Part shown: piece after piece, positions 45,239 to 53,302 of the stretch
How positions within the stretch are numbered: the first letter of the stretch is position 1
How the letters are laid out: every line of letters begins with the position of its first letter
From: Methylobacterium thuringiense
Lineage (GTDB): Bacteria > Pseudomonadota > Alphaproteobacteria > Rhizobiales > Beijerinckiaceae
Direction: 5' to 3'
Assembly (NCBI RefSeq): GCF_022179645.1
Contig: NZ_BPRA01000015.1
Coordinates: 62,001-126,000, forward strand
DNA: 64,000 nucleotides
Position numbers and translations under genes: made by a program
The notes under the pieces: model-generated
Seen by the model: the letters and a program-made list of their open reading frames with translations, nothing else
Database searches by the model: none
What the model was told of the DNA's origin: nothing

Positions 45239-46765
45239 GTGCTTGTGAGACTTCGGCTCGACGGGCGACGCCCGCGGTTCTGGCACGCTGCGTTGATCGA
45301 CAGCCTCGCTCGGCGCCCCGACTGCCGGATCGAGGTCGACGCCCCCCCCGGCTCCGACGACTGGCCGCATCACGCGGACAGGCTGTTTCGGATCGAGGCC
45401 TTGTTCCACGGCTTGCCGCGGAACGGTCCCGCCGCACCGCTCGACGACACGGCCACGGCTGCGTGGCCGCGCCCGACAGGCCAAACGCCCGACCTCGTCG
45501 TCGACCTGTGCGGCGACGTCGTCGAGGCCGGCGAGACCCGCGTCTGGCGTCTGGCATATAATGGTCAGCCCGGCGAAGTGGCGCTCCTCACCAGCCTGCT
45601 CGCCGGCCGCGTGCCGCTCGCGAGCCTGACCGAGGATGGTTGCACGATCTGCGAGGCGCGCCTGGGTACCGAAGTGCGCGGCGTCGTGCAGACGATGTTC
45701 GAAGACGGGCTCGCGCGCACGGTGACCATGATCGCTGCCGCCTTCGACGGCGGGGCGACCGCCATTTCGACCATGCCGCAGGAGCCTGCTGCCAGGACCC
45801 ATCTGACGACCGCGGATCTCGGCCGGCGAGCCTTACGGATCGCGGCACGCAACACGCTCCAGCGGCTCTACCGTCTCGGCTACCGCTCGCCACACTGGCG
45901 TACGGGCTGGCGCAGGCTCGACGGGCCCGATCTCCTAGCGCTGGGGGAGCACCCCGAATCCGGCTGGCGCGAGTTGCCCGACGACGGGCGGCGCTTCTAC
46001 GCCGACCCGTTTCCGATCGTGCATGAGGGTCGCTGCTGGCTCTTCGTCGAAGACTTTCCGCATGCGACGGCCAAGGGCGTAATCTCGGTCGTCGCCTTCG
46101 ACGAGGCCGGACCGGTCGGCATCCCTGTACCGGTCCTCGAGACGCCTCACCACCTGTCCTACCCGTTCGTCTTCGAGCGGGACGGCGCGGTCTGGATGGT
46201 GCCCGAATCCTGTGCCGCCGGAACGATCGACCTGTACCGCGCCACGGATTTTCCCAGCGGCTGGATCAAGCACGCGACTCTCGTCTCCGGAGTGGCGGCG
46301 AGCGATCCGACGCTGTTCGAGCATGAAGGCCGCTGGTGGATCCTCGCCACCGTGCGCGGAGTGCCGACGACGGCTCCCCTCGGTCACGGCTCTTACTCGG
46401 ACGCGCTCCACCTGTGGAGCGCACCGGATTTTCGCGGGCCGTGGATCCCGCACAAGGCGAATCCAGTCCTCATCGACATCGCCTCGGCCCGGCCGGCGGG
46501 CCGCGTCGTGGTGCGCGACGGCCGGATCATCCGTCCCGTCCAGGATTGCAGCCGCGGCTACGGCGCGGCGCTCAGGCTGATGCGCATCGACCGGCTCGAC
46601 GACGGCGGCTTCGCGCAGAGCTTCCTGTCGCGGATCGAGGCCGGCCCGCTCTGGCCCGGCTCCCGGATTCACACCCTGAACACGGCCGGCGGGTTCGAGT
46701 TCATCGACGGGTCGGCCCGCGTGCCGCGGTTTCCGGCCCTGGGGCTCCTTCCGCGCCTGACCTGA
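45239..46765 (+). CDS. GINT1-type (glucosamine inositolphosphorylceramide transferase-like) sugar-transfer protein
   Basis: 508 residues from GTG 45239. The N-terminal part (LVRLRLDGRRPRFWHAALIDSL, DLVVDLCGDVVEAGETRVWRL in two blocks) resembles a formyltransferase/Rossmann domain. The C-terminal five-bladed propeller contains FYADPFPIVHEGRCWLFVEDF, GVISVVAFD, HHLSYPFVFERDGAVWMVPES, ASDPTLFEHEGRWWILATV and RPVQDCSRGYGAALRLMRI. The related plant protein moves glucosamine to lipids; bacterial members sit in polysaccharide clusters with no proven activity. The start is uncertain: upstream GTG 45065 or TTG 45179 are possible. Confidence 0.78.
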   Translation: MLVRLRLDGRRPRFWHAALIDSLARRPDCRIEVDAPPGSDDWPHHADRLFRIEALFHGLPRNGPAAPLDDTATAAWPRPTGQTPDLVVDLCGDVVEAGETRVWRLAYNGQPGEVALLTSLLAGRVPLASLTEDGCTICEARLGTEVRGVVQTMFEDGLARTVTMIAAAFDGGATAISTMPQEPAARTHLTTADLGRRALRIAARNTLQRLYRLGYRSPHWRTGWRRLDGPDLLALGEHPESGWRELPDDGRRFYADPFPIVHEGRCWLFVEDFPHATAKGVISVVAFDEAGPVGIPVPVLETPHHLSYPFVFERDGAVWMVPESCAAGTIDLYRATDFPSGWIKHATLVSGVAASDPTLFEHEGRWWILATVRGVPTTAPLGHGSYSDALHLWSAPDFRGPWIPHKANPVLIDIASARPAGRVVVRDGRIIRPVQDCSRGYGAALRLMRIDRLDDGGFAQSFLSRIEAGPLWPGSRIHTLNTAGGFEFIDGSARVPRFPALGLLPRLT

Positions 46766-46783
46766 CGTCCGGGCGTCGGCCGG

Positions 46784-47518
46784 TCAGGCCGTGCTTCCGG
46801 CATCCACCGTGAGAACGGTGCCGGTGACGTTGCGGGCCTTGTCCGAGACCAGGTAGGCGACGGCGTTCGCCACATCGTCCGGATCGGCCAGGCGGCGCAG
46901 GGCGCTGCGTTTCGCGATTCGCTCGCGCTCGGACTCGTCCATGCCCTCGGTCAGAGCCGTCTCGATGAAGCCCGGAGCCACCGCGTTCACGGTCACCCCA
47001 AGGCGGCCGACCTCGCGCGACAGCGAGCGCGTGAAGCCGATCATGGAGGCCTTCGTGGCGGCGTAGACCGAGAGCGCGTTGTAGCCGGTGAAGGCGATGA
47101 TCGAGCTCACGTTCACGATGCGTCCGCTGCCGGAGGCCATCATGCCGCGCACGACGTATTTGGTGAGCAACATCGGCGCGAGGGTATTGAGGTGCACGAG
47201 GTCCGACACCGCGTGGTCGGGCATCGTCGCGAGGAGGCCCGGCGTGCCGATCGCCGCGTTGTTGACGAGACCGTAGATCGGGCCGTGCTCGACGCGAACG
47301 CTGCGCACGAGCGGCTGAAGCGCATCGGTCCGTCCGAGGTCGCAGGCCATGAAATGCATCGATCCGGCGGGAGCCGCCGTGGCCGCAGCCTCGAACGCCT
47401 CCGAGGAGCGCCGAGCCACGGCGACCACGCGAAACCCCTCGGCCGCGAGCGTGCTTGCGATGGCGAGCCCGATACCGCGGCTCGCTCCGGTGACGATGAC
47501 GGTGCGAGGCTCGCTCAT
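46784..47518 (-). CDS. SDR family 3-oxoacyl-[ACP] reductase-like protein
   Basis: 244 residues. The Rossmann motif is VTGASRGIGLAIA, the NAG-like motif is VNNAAIGTP, the catalytic Ser is in VNVSSIIAF and the YxxxK pair in SVYAATKASMIGF. The end reads GTVLTVDAGSTA, as in FabG. Homology is to acyl-carrier-protein ketoreductases. It is the last gene of the carrier-protein operon and overlaps the upstream AMP-ligase by 4 nt. It would reduce a carrier-bound oxo intermediate; the actual substrate is not known. Confidence 0.9.
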   Translation of the reverse strand: MSEPRTVIVTGASRGIGLAIASTLAAEGFRVVAVARRSSEAFEAAATAAPAGSMHFMACDLGRTDALQPLVRSVRVEHGPIYGLVNNAAIGTPGLLATMPDHAVSDLVHLNTLAPMLLTKYVVRGMMASGSGRIVNVSSIIAFTGYNALSVYAATKASMIGFTRSLSREVGRLGVTVNAVAPGFIETALTEGMDESERERIAKRSALRRLADPDDVANAVAYLVSDKARNVTGTVLTVDAGSTA

Positions 47519-48885
47519 GGCGCCCTCCGCAGGAGCTTTCCGCCGGCGGTGAGCGGCAGATCGGGAACGAATTTCACGCTGACCGGGACCTTGTGCTTGG
47601 CCAGATGCGGGCGGCAATGGGCAATGATCGCGCTTTTCAGCGCGGCGGGATCGGCTTCGTCGGCGGCATCGCTGCGGAGAACGATCTCGGCTTCGACGAC
47701 CGCGCCGAGGATCGGGTTCGGCCGGGCGCGGACGCGGGACATCGACACGCGGGGATGGCCGTTGATGACCGTCTCGACCTCTTCGGGCTGCACCTTGGCG
47801 CCGCCGACATTGATCATGCCGCTGCGCCGGCCGAGGAAGAAGAAGCGATCGTTGCGCCGCTCGACGAGATCGCCGGTGTCGACGAACGCCTCCGCATCCG
47901 CCAGCGGCGCCGCGCCCTCACCGAGATAGCGCCGTCCGGTACGGTTCGAGCGAATGTGGAGCGTGTCGTCGCGCACCACGATCTCGATGCCGGTCCGCGT
48001 GCCGACGAGGCCAGCCGGAAAGCCCTCCCGGCCATCCTCGACGGTGAAGCCGACGCCGCCTTCGGTGGAGGCATAGGCATGCGCGATCCGCGCCTCCGGG
48101 AAGGCGCCGCGGAGCAGGTCCAGAATCGTCTGGTCTGCGATCTCCCCCGACAGCCGCACGTAGCGCGCCGACAGGTGCGGAAGCGCCGTGCTCATCATCG
48201 CCAGCCGCCAGTGCGACGGCGTGCCGAGGATGTGGCTGACGCCGGCCGCCGCCGCCCGCAGGATGAATTCGCGCACGGGCTCATCGGGATCCGACAGCAC
48301 CAGCGGTGACGGCCCGAGGACAGCCCGCAGGAAGACCTGCAGGCCGCCGTAGCGACGGATGTCGTAGAATGTGCTCCAGACCGTGCCGGGATCGGGCGCG
48401 GCCGCCGTATTGATGCCGCCCGCCAGGCCTTCGAGGGTGTGCGCGACAAGCTTCGGCGCGCCGGTTGTGCCCGAGGTCGTCAGGACCCACTCGGTCGGCT
48501 GCAGCACGTCCGGCGGGGCGGCCAGGGCCGCGTCGGCGGCTTCGATGCACGGCAGGCCCTCGAGCGCGGCCCGGAACGGGCAGCCGGCATCGGTGACGCA
48601 GAGATCGATCTCGGCGGCGGCGACCACGCCCGGTACCTGCTCGGTGCTCATGCCGGGCGGCGCGAGCACCATCCGGCGCACCAGCCCGTCGAGGGCGATC
48701 ATCGCGAGAGCCGCCGCCATCTGGCCGCCCGTGGCGACCAGGACCGAGCGCCCGGCGAGCTGCTCGGCGATGTCGGCGCGACCCGGCGCATCGATGGTAT
48801 CGCGCAGGAGCCTGCGGCCGGACCTGTCCGCGAGGAACAGGCCGTCGGGCGTGCCCGCGCGGGTCAGGCGCTCGCGGAGGTTCAT
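47515..48885 (-). CDS. AMP-forming acyl-CoA synthetase/ligase
   Basis: 456 residues, shorter than usual (about 500-550). The AMP-binding core is LTTSGTTGAPKLVAHT, followed by YASTEGGVGF, FVDTGDLVERRNDRFFFLGR and GGAKVQPEEVETVINGHPRV, and the C-terminal lysine is in LTAGGKLLRR. It activates a carboxylic acid as an adenylate, for transfer to CoA or to one of the two carrier proteins in the cluster. It lies 4 nt after the carrier-protein gene and overlaps the SDR gene. Confidence 0.88.
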   Translation of the reverse strand: MNLRERLTRAGTPDGLFLADRSGRRLLRDTIDAPGRADIAEQLAGRSVLVATGGQMAAALAMIALDGLVRRMVLAPPGMSTEQVPGVVAAAEIDLCVTDAGCPFRAALEGLPCIEAADAALAAPPDVLQPTEWVLTTSGTTGAPKLVAHTLEGLAGGINTAAAPDPGTVWSTFYDIRRYGGLQVFLRAVLGPSPLVLSDPDEPVREFILRAAAAGVSHILGTPSHWRLAMMSTALPHLSARYVRLSGEIADQTILDLLRGAFPEARIAHAYASTEGGVGFTVEDGREGFPAGLVGTRTGIEIVVRDDTLHIRSNRTGRRYLGEGAAPLADAEAFVDTGDLVERRNDRFFFLGRRSGMINVGGAKVQPEEVETVINGHPRVSMSRVRARPNPILGAVVEAEIVLRSDAADEADPAALKSAIIAHCRPHLAKHKVPVSVKFVPDLPLTAGGKLLRRAP

Positions 48886-48889
48886 CGGC

Positions 48890-49147
48890 TCAGGCCGCGT
48901 TCGCCACGGCGGCGCGGTCGTAGAGGGCCACGAGGTCGCCGAGCGTCACGGGCAGGTCGGCGACCTCCATGGTGCCGAACGGGTCGACGCCGAGATGGTC
49001 CTCCATCCGGGCAACGAGCAACGCGAAGCAGAGCGAGTCGAACTCGGTGTCCATCAGCACCATGTCGTCGGTGAGCGGCGGCATGGTCTTGTCGTGGTCG
49101 CGGGTGATGGCCTCGATCTCGGCGACGATGGTCGAACGCATGGTCAT
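48890..49147 (-). CDS. Acyl carrier protein
   Basis: 85 residues, an all-helical carrier. The phosphopantetheine site is Ser38 in DTEFDSLCFALLVARMEDH, with a following DLPVTLGDLVALYD helix. A second Met codon lies two residues into the sequence. It overlaps the upstream hydrolase stop by 4 nt and is followed within 4 nt by the ligase gene. Compared with the divergent carrier protein at 52601, it has DSL rather than SSL at the attachment serine, so the two carriers may hold different groups. Confidence 0.85.
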   Translation of the reverse strand: MTMRSTIVAEIEAITRDHDKTMPPLTDDMVLMDTEFDSLCFALLVARMEDHLGVDPFGTMEVADLPVTLGDLVALYDRAAVANAA

Positions 49148-50118
49148 GATGCTCTCCGCAGATGCTCGGGATGGACGATGTCGGGCTGCACGGCAGGAAA
49201 GCCGCGCAGGAGGCCGCCGAACGCGGCGCCGATCTCGGTGAGGATCGGCTGTGCCGCCGGGATCAGGCGGCCGAGCCCGTAGAAGAAATGGATCATGCCC
49301 GCGTGGCAGGTGTAGGCGACCGGCACGCCGGCCTCGGCGAGGCGCTCGGCATAGGCCGCGCCGTCGTCGCGGACGATGTCGAAGGCGGCCGTGTGGATAT
49401 GGGCCGGCGGCAGGCCTGCAAGATCCGGTTCTAGGAGCGGCGAGACGCTCGGATCGTCGGTCATGTGCGCCACGCCGTTGGCCGCGATGTCGTGGCGCAT
49501 GGTCTGCGCGTCGAGCATGTAGCCCGTCGCGAACGCCCCCTGCGCCGCGCTCCCGCAACGCAGGTCGAGCACCGGGCATAGCAGCAGTTGCGCCGCGATG
49601 GCCGGGCCGTGGCCGCGCAGTTGCTGGCAGACCCGTGCCGCAAGTCCGGCCCCGGCGGAATCGCCGCCGACCGCGAGACGGGTGGGGTCGATGCCGAATG
49701 CGGCGGCGTCGCCTGCGATGTGGACGAACGCCGCGACCGCATCCTCGATCGCGGCCGGAAAGGGATGCTCAGGCGCGAGCCGGTAGGCGACGGAGACGAC
49801 ACGGCAACCGGTCGCGATCGCCAGGCGGCGGCAGAGCGTGTCGTGCGTGTCGAGGTCGCCCGAGACGAAGCCGCCACCGTGGAAGAAGACGAGGCCGGGA
49901 CCGCTTTCAGCCGCATCGGCCAGCGCATAGAGCCGTGCTGCGCAGGGGCCGGACGGGATCGGCAGCACCCGCTCCTCGACGAGGACCGGGTGCGGTTCCA
50001 GGCCGGCGAGGCGGGCCAGAACGCGCTGACCCTGCCGGCGTGCGGCGATGGTCGGTGCGTTCGGTCCGCTCATGGCCAGCGTATCGAGAAACCGCCTGAC
50101 ATACGGGTCGAGGGACAT
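49144..50118 (-). CDS. Alpha/beta hydrolase, HSL-type (fold-3) esterase
   Basis: 324 residues. The HSL oxyanion motif FFHGGGF, the nucleophile in VGGDSAGAGLAARV, the Asp in AAFDIVRDDGAAYAERL, and the His in GMIHFFYGL form the hormone-sensitive-lipase triad. Such enzymes cleave short esters or thioesters. In this operon a thioesterase-like editing or release step on a carrier protein is a reasonable inference. It starts 37 nt after the amino acid ligase gene. Confidence 0.9.
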   Translation of the reverse strand: MSLDPYVRRFLDTLAMSGPNAPTIAARRQGQRVLARLAGLEPHPVLVEERVLPIPSGPCAARLYALADAAESGPGLVFFHGGGFVSGDLDTHDTLCRRLAIATGCRVVSVAYRLAPEHPFPAAIEDAVAAFVHIAGDAAAFGIDPTRLAVGGDSAGAGLAARVCQQLRGHGPAIAAQLLLCPVLDLRCGSAAQGAFATGYMLDAQTMRHDIAANGVAHMTDDPSVSPLLEPDLAGLPPAHIHTAAFDIVRDDGAAYAERLAEAGVPVAYTCHAGMIHFFYGLGRLIPAAQPILTEIGAAFGGLLRGFPAVQPDIVHPEHLRRAS

Positions 50119-50155
50119 CACGCTTCCTGCGATCGAGCGGCCTTTTCGCGTCGTG

Positions 50156-51088
50156 TCAGAGTGACAGCGCGCTGCGCACGCTCTGCGGCCAGCCGGCGAT
50201 CGCGGCACCGTGCGTGGCGAACATCGCCACCGCGAGCCGGTCCATGCCGAAGGCGACGCAGCCGGTATGGGCCGGCTCGCCGTCGGCGTGGCGCAGATCC
50301 CAGGTCGTGCCGAAATGCTCGCGGTGATAATTGAAACTCATGCAGGCCGTGCCGGCCGCCTGGCCCCGGAGCGGGATGAGCAGCTCGAACTTCAGCGCCG
50401 CTTCGAGTTGGCTGAAGGCCTTGATCTGGCCGAGCCGGCCGAAGAACGGGTCGCTCGCCTGCTCGACGGTGTAGGGGAGACCGAGGTCGTCGGCGAGCGC
50501 CGTGGCGCGCACGATCCAGCGCTCGCGGAACTCGGCGACCTGCTCGGGCGTGCCGATGGTGACGTATTCACGCATCCGGAAGGATTGCAGCCGGTCAAGA
50601 TGCGGCGACGGCTCGCGACGGAAGCAGTCGCAGGCGACATCGAAGCGGTAGCCGGCCGCGGGAACGGGTCCGCGCGCGGCCGCGATCGGATAGACCGGGT
50701 AGCAGGCGGCCGGCGTCAGCACGAGGTCGGCGGTCTCCAGGCCGCTGGTCCAGTCGCCGCCCTTCTCGTGGAGGCCGGCCTGGGCCAGGATTTCCGACTC
50801 GCTGCCTTCGAGGCAGGAGACGCAGCCGAGCAGGTTCGGGAAGCTCTTGAGGTAGCCGTGCCGCTCAAGATGCGCGCGGCTCATCACCGGGGGAAACCGG
50901 AACACCTCCGTGTCCGCCTCGCGCTTCGACGTGATCAGCGCGGCCAGCGCCTCCACCACCGATTCGTATGCGCCGGTCCGCGCATAGACGCCCTGCGCGT
51001 CCATGGGGCGGAACATCGTGTCGAAGAGCGCGTCGAGCGGGTCCGTCGCGGGGGGCGCCGCCGGAGCGATGGTGACGTTCATGTTCAT
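50156..51088 (-). CDS. Amino acid:[carrier protein] ligase (SerRS-like, no tRNA-binding arm)
   Basis: 310 residues, only a class II aminoacyl-tRNA synthetase catalytic core. The three zinc ligands expected for the atypical SerRS/aa:CP-ligase site are present at Cys129 (PAACYPV), Glu174 (FRMREYV) and Cys277 (HTGCVAFGMDRL). Motif 2-like FRREPSPHLDRLQSFRMREY and motif 3-like GCVAFGMDRLAVAM are seen. The family (shown for Bradyrhizobium Bll0957) loads an amino acid on the phosphopantetheine of a carrier protein, not on tRNA. Which amino acid is used here is not determinable; Gly or Ala are precedents. A carrier-protein gene lies just across the divergent promoter. Confidence 0.88.
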   Translation of the reverse strand: MNMNVTIAPAAPPATDPLDALFDTMFRPMDAQGVYARTGAYESVVEALAALITSKREADTEVFRFPPVMSRAHLERHGYLKSFPNLLGCVSCLEGSESEILAQAGLHEKGGDWTSGLETADLVLTPAACYPVYPIAAARGPVPAAGYRFDVACDCFRREPSPHLDRLQSFRMREYVTIGTPEQVAEFRERWIVRATALADDLGLPYTVEQASDPFFGRLGQIKAFSQLEAALKFELLIPLRGQAAGTACMSFNYHREHFGTTWDLRHADGEPAHTGCVAFGMDRLAVAMFATHGAAIAGWPQSVRSALSL

Positions 51089-51118
51089 CGTCGTCGATCC
51101 TTGCGAGAGGGGAAGCGC

Positions 51119-52321
51119 TCAGTCGCGCAGCGATGCAGCCACGGGGGCCATGAGGGTTGCCGTCGTGAGGTTGGCGACGATCCGGTCGTTGTGGATCATG
51201 ATCGGCGCCGAGAGCACGTCCCGCAGGTGGCGGCCGATGGCGAAGGCGCCGTCCTGCCGATAGCCGGCGAGGCCGTTGGCGCGCATCGCGCTCATCACGG
51301 TGGAGACGGCGAGTTCCGAGACCTCGACCTTGAGCATCGTGATGGCCGTCTGGAAATCCATGGCCGAGAGCGCGGCGGGATCGCTGCCGGCGGCCTCGAA
51401 CCGGTCGAGGCTCTGGCCGATCAGCGCGCGGGCCTGCTTCAGACCCGAGACGGCGCGGCCGTAATGGAGGACGCCCGGCGGAGCGACGCCGCCGGCCCCG
51501 CGCATGGCGGTACGGGTGAAGGCCTGCGCCTTTTCGACGGCCGCCGCGGCGATTCCCGTCCAGGCGCTCGACCACAGGATGTGCGAGACCGGCGTCATGG
51601 TCTGGCCATGGATGTCGGCGTAGCGAGCCTTCAGCACCTGCTCGGCGCCCCCCTGAGCGAGGAGACGGAAGCCGCTGCTGCAGGTGCCGCGCATGCCCAG
51701 CGTTTCCCAGCCGCTCAGACGCTCCAGCGTGTAGTCCTCCTTCAGGAACACGCAGAGGACCTGATCGGACGATGCGGCGTCGACGGCCCGGCGCGCGACG
51801 GTCACGATGCCGTCGGCTTCGGCGCCGTACGAGATCACCGTGGCGGCGCGGTCGAGGCGCACGCCGTCGTCATCCACCTCAACGGCAGCCGCGGACGAGC
51901 GAACGTTGCCGCCGTTGTTGCCCTCCGTCGTGGACGAGGCCATCAGCAGCTGGTCATGGGCGATGCGGCGCATCACACCGTTCTGCCAGTCGTTCCCACG
52001 GCCGTGGCGCACGAGGCAGGCCACCTTGGTCTGGTGCATCGCGAAGATCATTGCGGTGGAGGCGCAGGCGCGTCCGAGGGTGTAGCAGACGTCGGCAAGC
52101 GCCCGGATCGAGGCACCCTCCCCACCGAATTCGATCGGGATCGCCGCGCCGAGGAGGCGGTGCGTCCGCATCGCCTCGCGCGCCTCGGCGGGGAAGCGCC
52201 CCGCGCTGTCGACCGAATCGGCATGGGCGGCGGCGATGGCGGCCACGGCCTGTGCCCGCGCCTGCAGGTCGGCGGCCGTCGTCGCCGGACCAGTCGCGTT
52301 CGCTCCTTGCTGGATCGTCAT
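51119..52321 (-). CDS. Acyl-CoA dehydrogenase-like flavoprotein
   Basis: 400 residues. Family pattern: an N-terminal helical part (ACASTAMIFAMHQTKVACL), a central beta domain (SSTTEGNNGGNVRSSAAAVEV; WETLGMRGTCSSGFRLL), and a C-terminal four-helix domain (GIAAAAVEKAQAFTR). The usual catalytic Glu cannot be placed with confidence. Relatives act on carrier-bound aminoacyl thioesters, as in prolyl-carrier oxidation in pyrrole biosynthesis. First gene of the operon, 30 nt before the ligase. ATG 52321 is preferred over a GTG two codons upstream. Confidence 0.88.
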   Translation of the reverse strand: MTIQQGANATGPATTAADLQARAQAVAAIAAAHADSVDSAGRFPAEAREAMRTHRLLGAAIPIEFGGEGASIRALADVCYTLGRACASTAMIFAMHQTKVACLVRHGRGNDWQNGVMRRIAHDQLLMASSTTEGNNGGNVRSSAAAVEVDDDGVRLDRAATVISYGAEADGIVTVARRAVDAASSDQVLCVFLKEDYTLERLSGWETLGMRGTCSSGFRLLAQGGAEQVLKARYADIHGQTMTPVSHILWSSAWTGIAAAAVEKAQAFTRTAMRGAGGVAPPGVLHYGRAVSGLKQARALIGQSLDRFEAAGSDPAALSAMDFQTAITMLKVEVSELAVSTVMSAMRANGLAGYRQDGAFAIGRHLRDVLSAPIMIHNDRIVANLTTATLMAPVAASLRD

Positions 52322-52418
52322 GGTCACCCTCGAAAGTACTTCGGCCCGGCCACGACCCGGCCATCGAGCCTGGACGTTCGGCCGGCTCTCAAGTGGACCA
52401 ATAGGATATAGGGCTTAA

Positions 52419-52437
52419 GACTGAATTTCTCTCAGTC
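52419..52437. promoter_or_regulatory. Dyad in the divergent carrier-protein promoter
   Basis: GACTGA (52419-52424) and TCAGTC (52432-52437) are exact inverted repeats with a 7-nt centre. They lie in an AT-rich 279-nt divergent region between the dehydrogenase gene and the carrier-protein gene. A second dyad, TGACC-N7-GGTCA, is at 52505-52521. Both are candidate regulator sites for the cluster. Confidence 0.4.
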
Positions 52438-52600
52438 GCGAAAAATACGTACAGCGAGTATGCTTAAAATTAACGATATATACGGAACTTCCCGCCGGCT
52501 TCATTGACCATCGATAGGTCAGTATCACTATGGAACCCGAACAATTTTCCGCAAAATGCAGCCCGCGCTGACGCCTGCGGGTCGAGATGGATGAGCCGAT

Positions 52601-52909
52601 ATGAGCATCGAAACGGTTCTCTCAGACTACACGGACCGGACGATGAGCCTTGCCAAGGCGATCCTGGCACAGGAAGCGCAAGATCGGGACTTCGCACCGG
52701 AGGATGCATTGGTCGACGTCGGCCTGTCGTCGCTCGATCTCGTCAATCTCATGGTCGCCGTCGAAGCTGAGTTCGACATCATGATCCCGGCATCACATCT
52801 GAACCCGAAGAATTTCTATTCGATCGGTTCGATCGCAAGGATGATCAGCGTCGTGAGCGCGCCGGCAGACATGACGAGGGCACCCGCCCAGGTACATATC
52901 GTAGCTTGA
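52601..52909 (+). CDS. Carrier protein, likely partner of the amino acid ligase
   Basis: 102 residues. The phosphopantetheine site is Ser44 in DVGLSSLDLVNLMVAVEAEF, and helices continue through NFYSIGSIARMI. It is transcribed away from the ligase operon across a shared AT-rich region, the arrangement seen with ligase-carrier pairs. It is the better candidate for aminoacyl loading than the DSL-type carrier inside the operon. The start at ATG 52601 has only a weak upstream ribosome site. Confidence 0.85.
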   Translation: MSIETVLSDYTDRTMSLAKAILAQEAQDRDFAPEDALVDVGLSSLDLVNLMVAVEAEFDIMIPASHLNPKNFYSIGSIARMISVVSAPADMTRAPAQVHIVA

Positions 52910-52965
52910 TACTATCTGTGACGGGCTTTTGTACCTCGCAGGGTCTTCTCGAGTTTTTTGGTAGC

Positions 52966-53072
52966 TAGAGCGCTTTCCGACCAAGTGGTTGCCGGTTGGT
53001 CGAAAGAAAGCGCGTCACAACAAAGGCTTAGAGACGCCGACCCGATGCAATCGGGTTGGGTACGGCTCTAAG
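52966..53072 (+). repeat. About 105-bp structured dispersed repeat, copy 4
   Basis: It begins TAGAGCGCTTTCCGACCAAG and ends GGCTCTAAG, 57 nt after the carrier-protein stop. Hairpin 1 has an 8-bp outer stem (GCGCTTTC/GAAAGCGC) and a 7-bp inner stem (CGACCAA/TTGGTCG). Hairpin 2 has an ACCCGAT/ATCGGGT stem with a GCA loop. Confidence 0.85.
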
Positions 53073-53086
53073 CCAACAGCGAGAGC

Positions 53087-53302
53087 ATGCTCGCTGCCCG
53101 CAGCATCGCATCCGGAACATACGTCGGTGAGACGCTCTCGCGGGGCGGCGTGAGCGTCTTGGCTACCGGCGCCGACGCGTTCCATCGGCACGACGTTACA
53201 TGGGCTTGGACCGAATTTTCGATCAAGGACATGCTCTCGTGCCTCCCCGAACGCTACGTGCGAGATCCCGAAACCGTCGCCTCGATCACGCCGCTGGCGT
53301 AG
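53087..53302 (+). CDS. Hypothetical small protein, doubtful
   Basis: 71 residues, not recognised. The composition is protein-like and contains an aromatic segment (VTWAWTEFSIKDML) and an acidic-basic end, with GAGAG just upstream of the ATG. It immediately follows the structured repeat. It may be a genuine small gene or the remnant of a longer one. Confidence 0.3.
   Translation: MLAARSIASGTYVGETLSRGGVSVLATGADAFHRHDVTWAWTEFSIKDMLSCLPERYVRDPETVASITPLA

Noticed and set aside
50156-51088. Seryl-tRNA synthetase
   Set aside because: At 310 residues it lacks the N-terminal tRNA-binding coiled coil, and it has the zinc-ligand set of carrier-protein ligases.
48890-52321. Ordinary fatty acid synthesis cluster
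   Set aside because: FabG-like, ACP and AMP-ligase genes suggest it, but no ketosynthase or malonyl transferase is present and the SerRS-like ligase points to amino acid loading.
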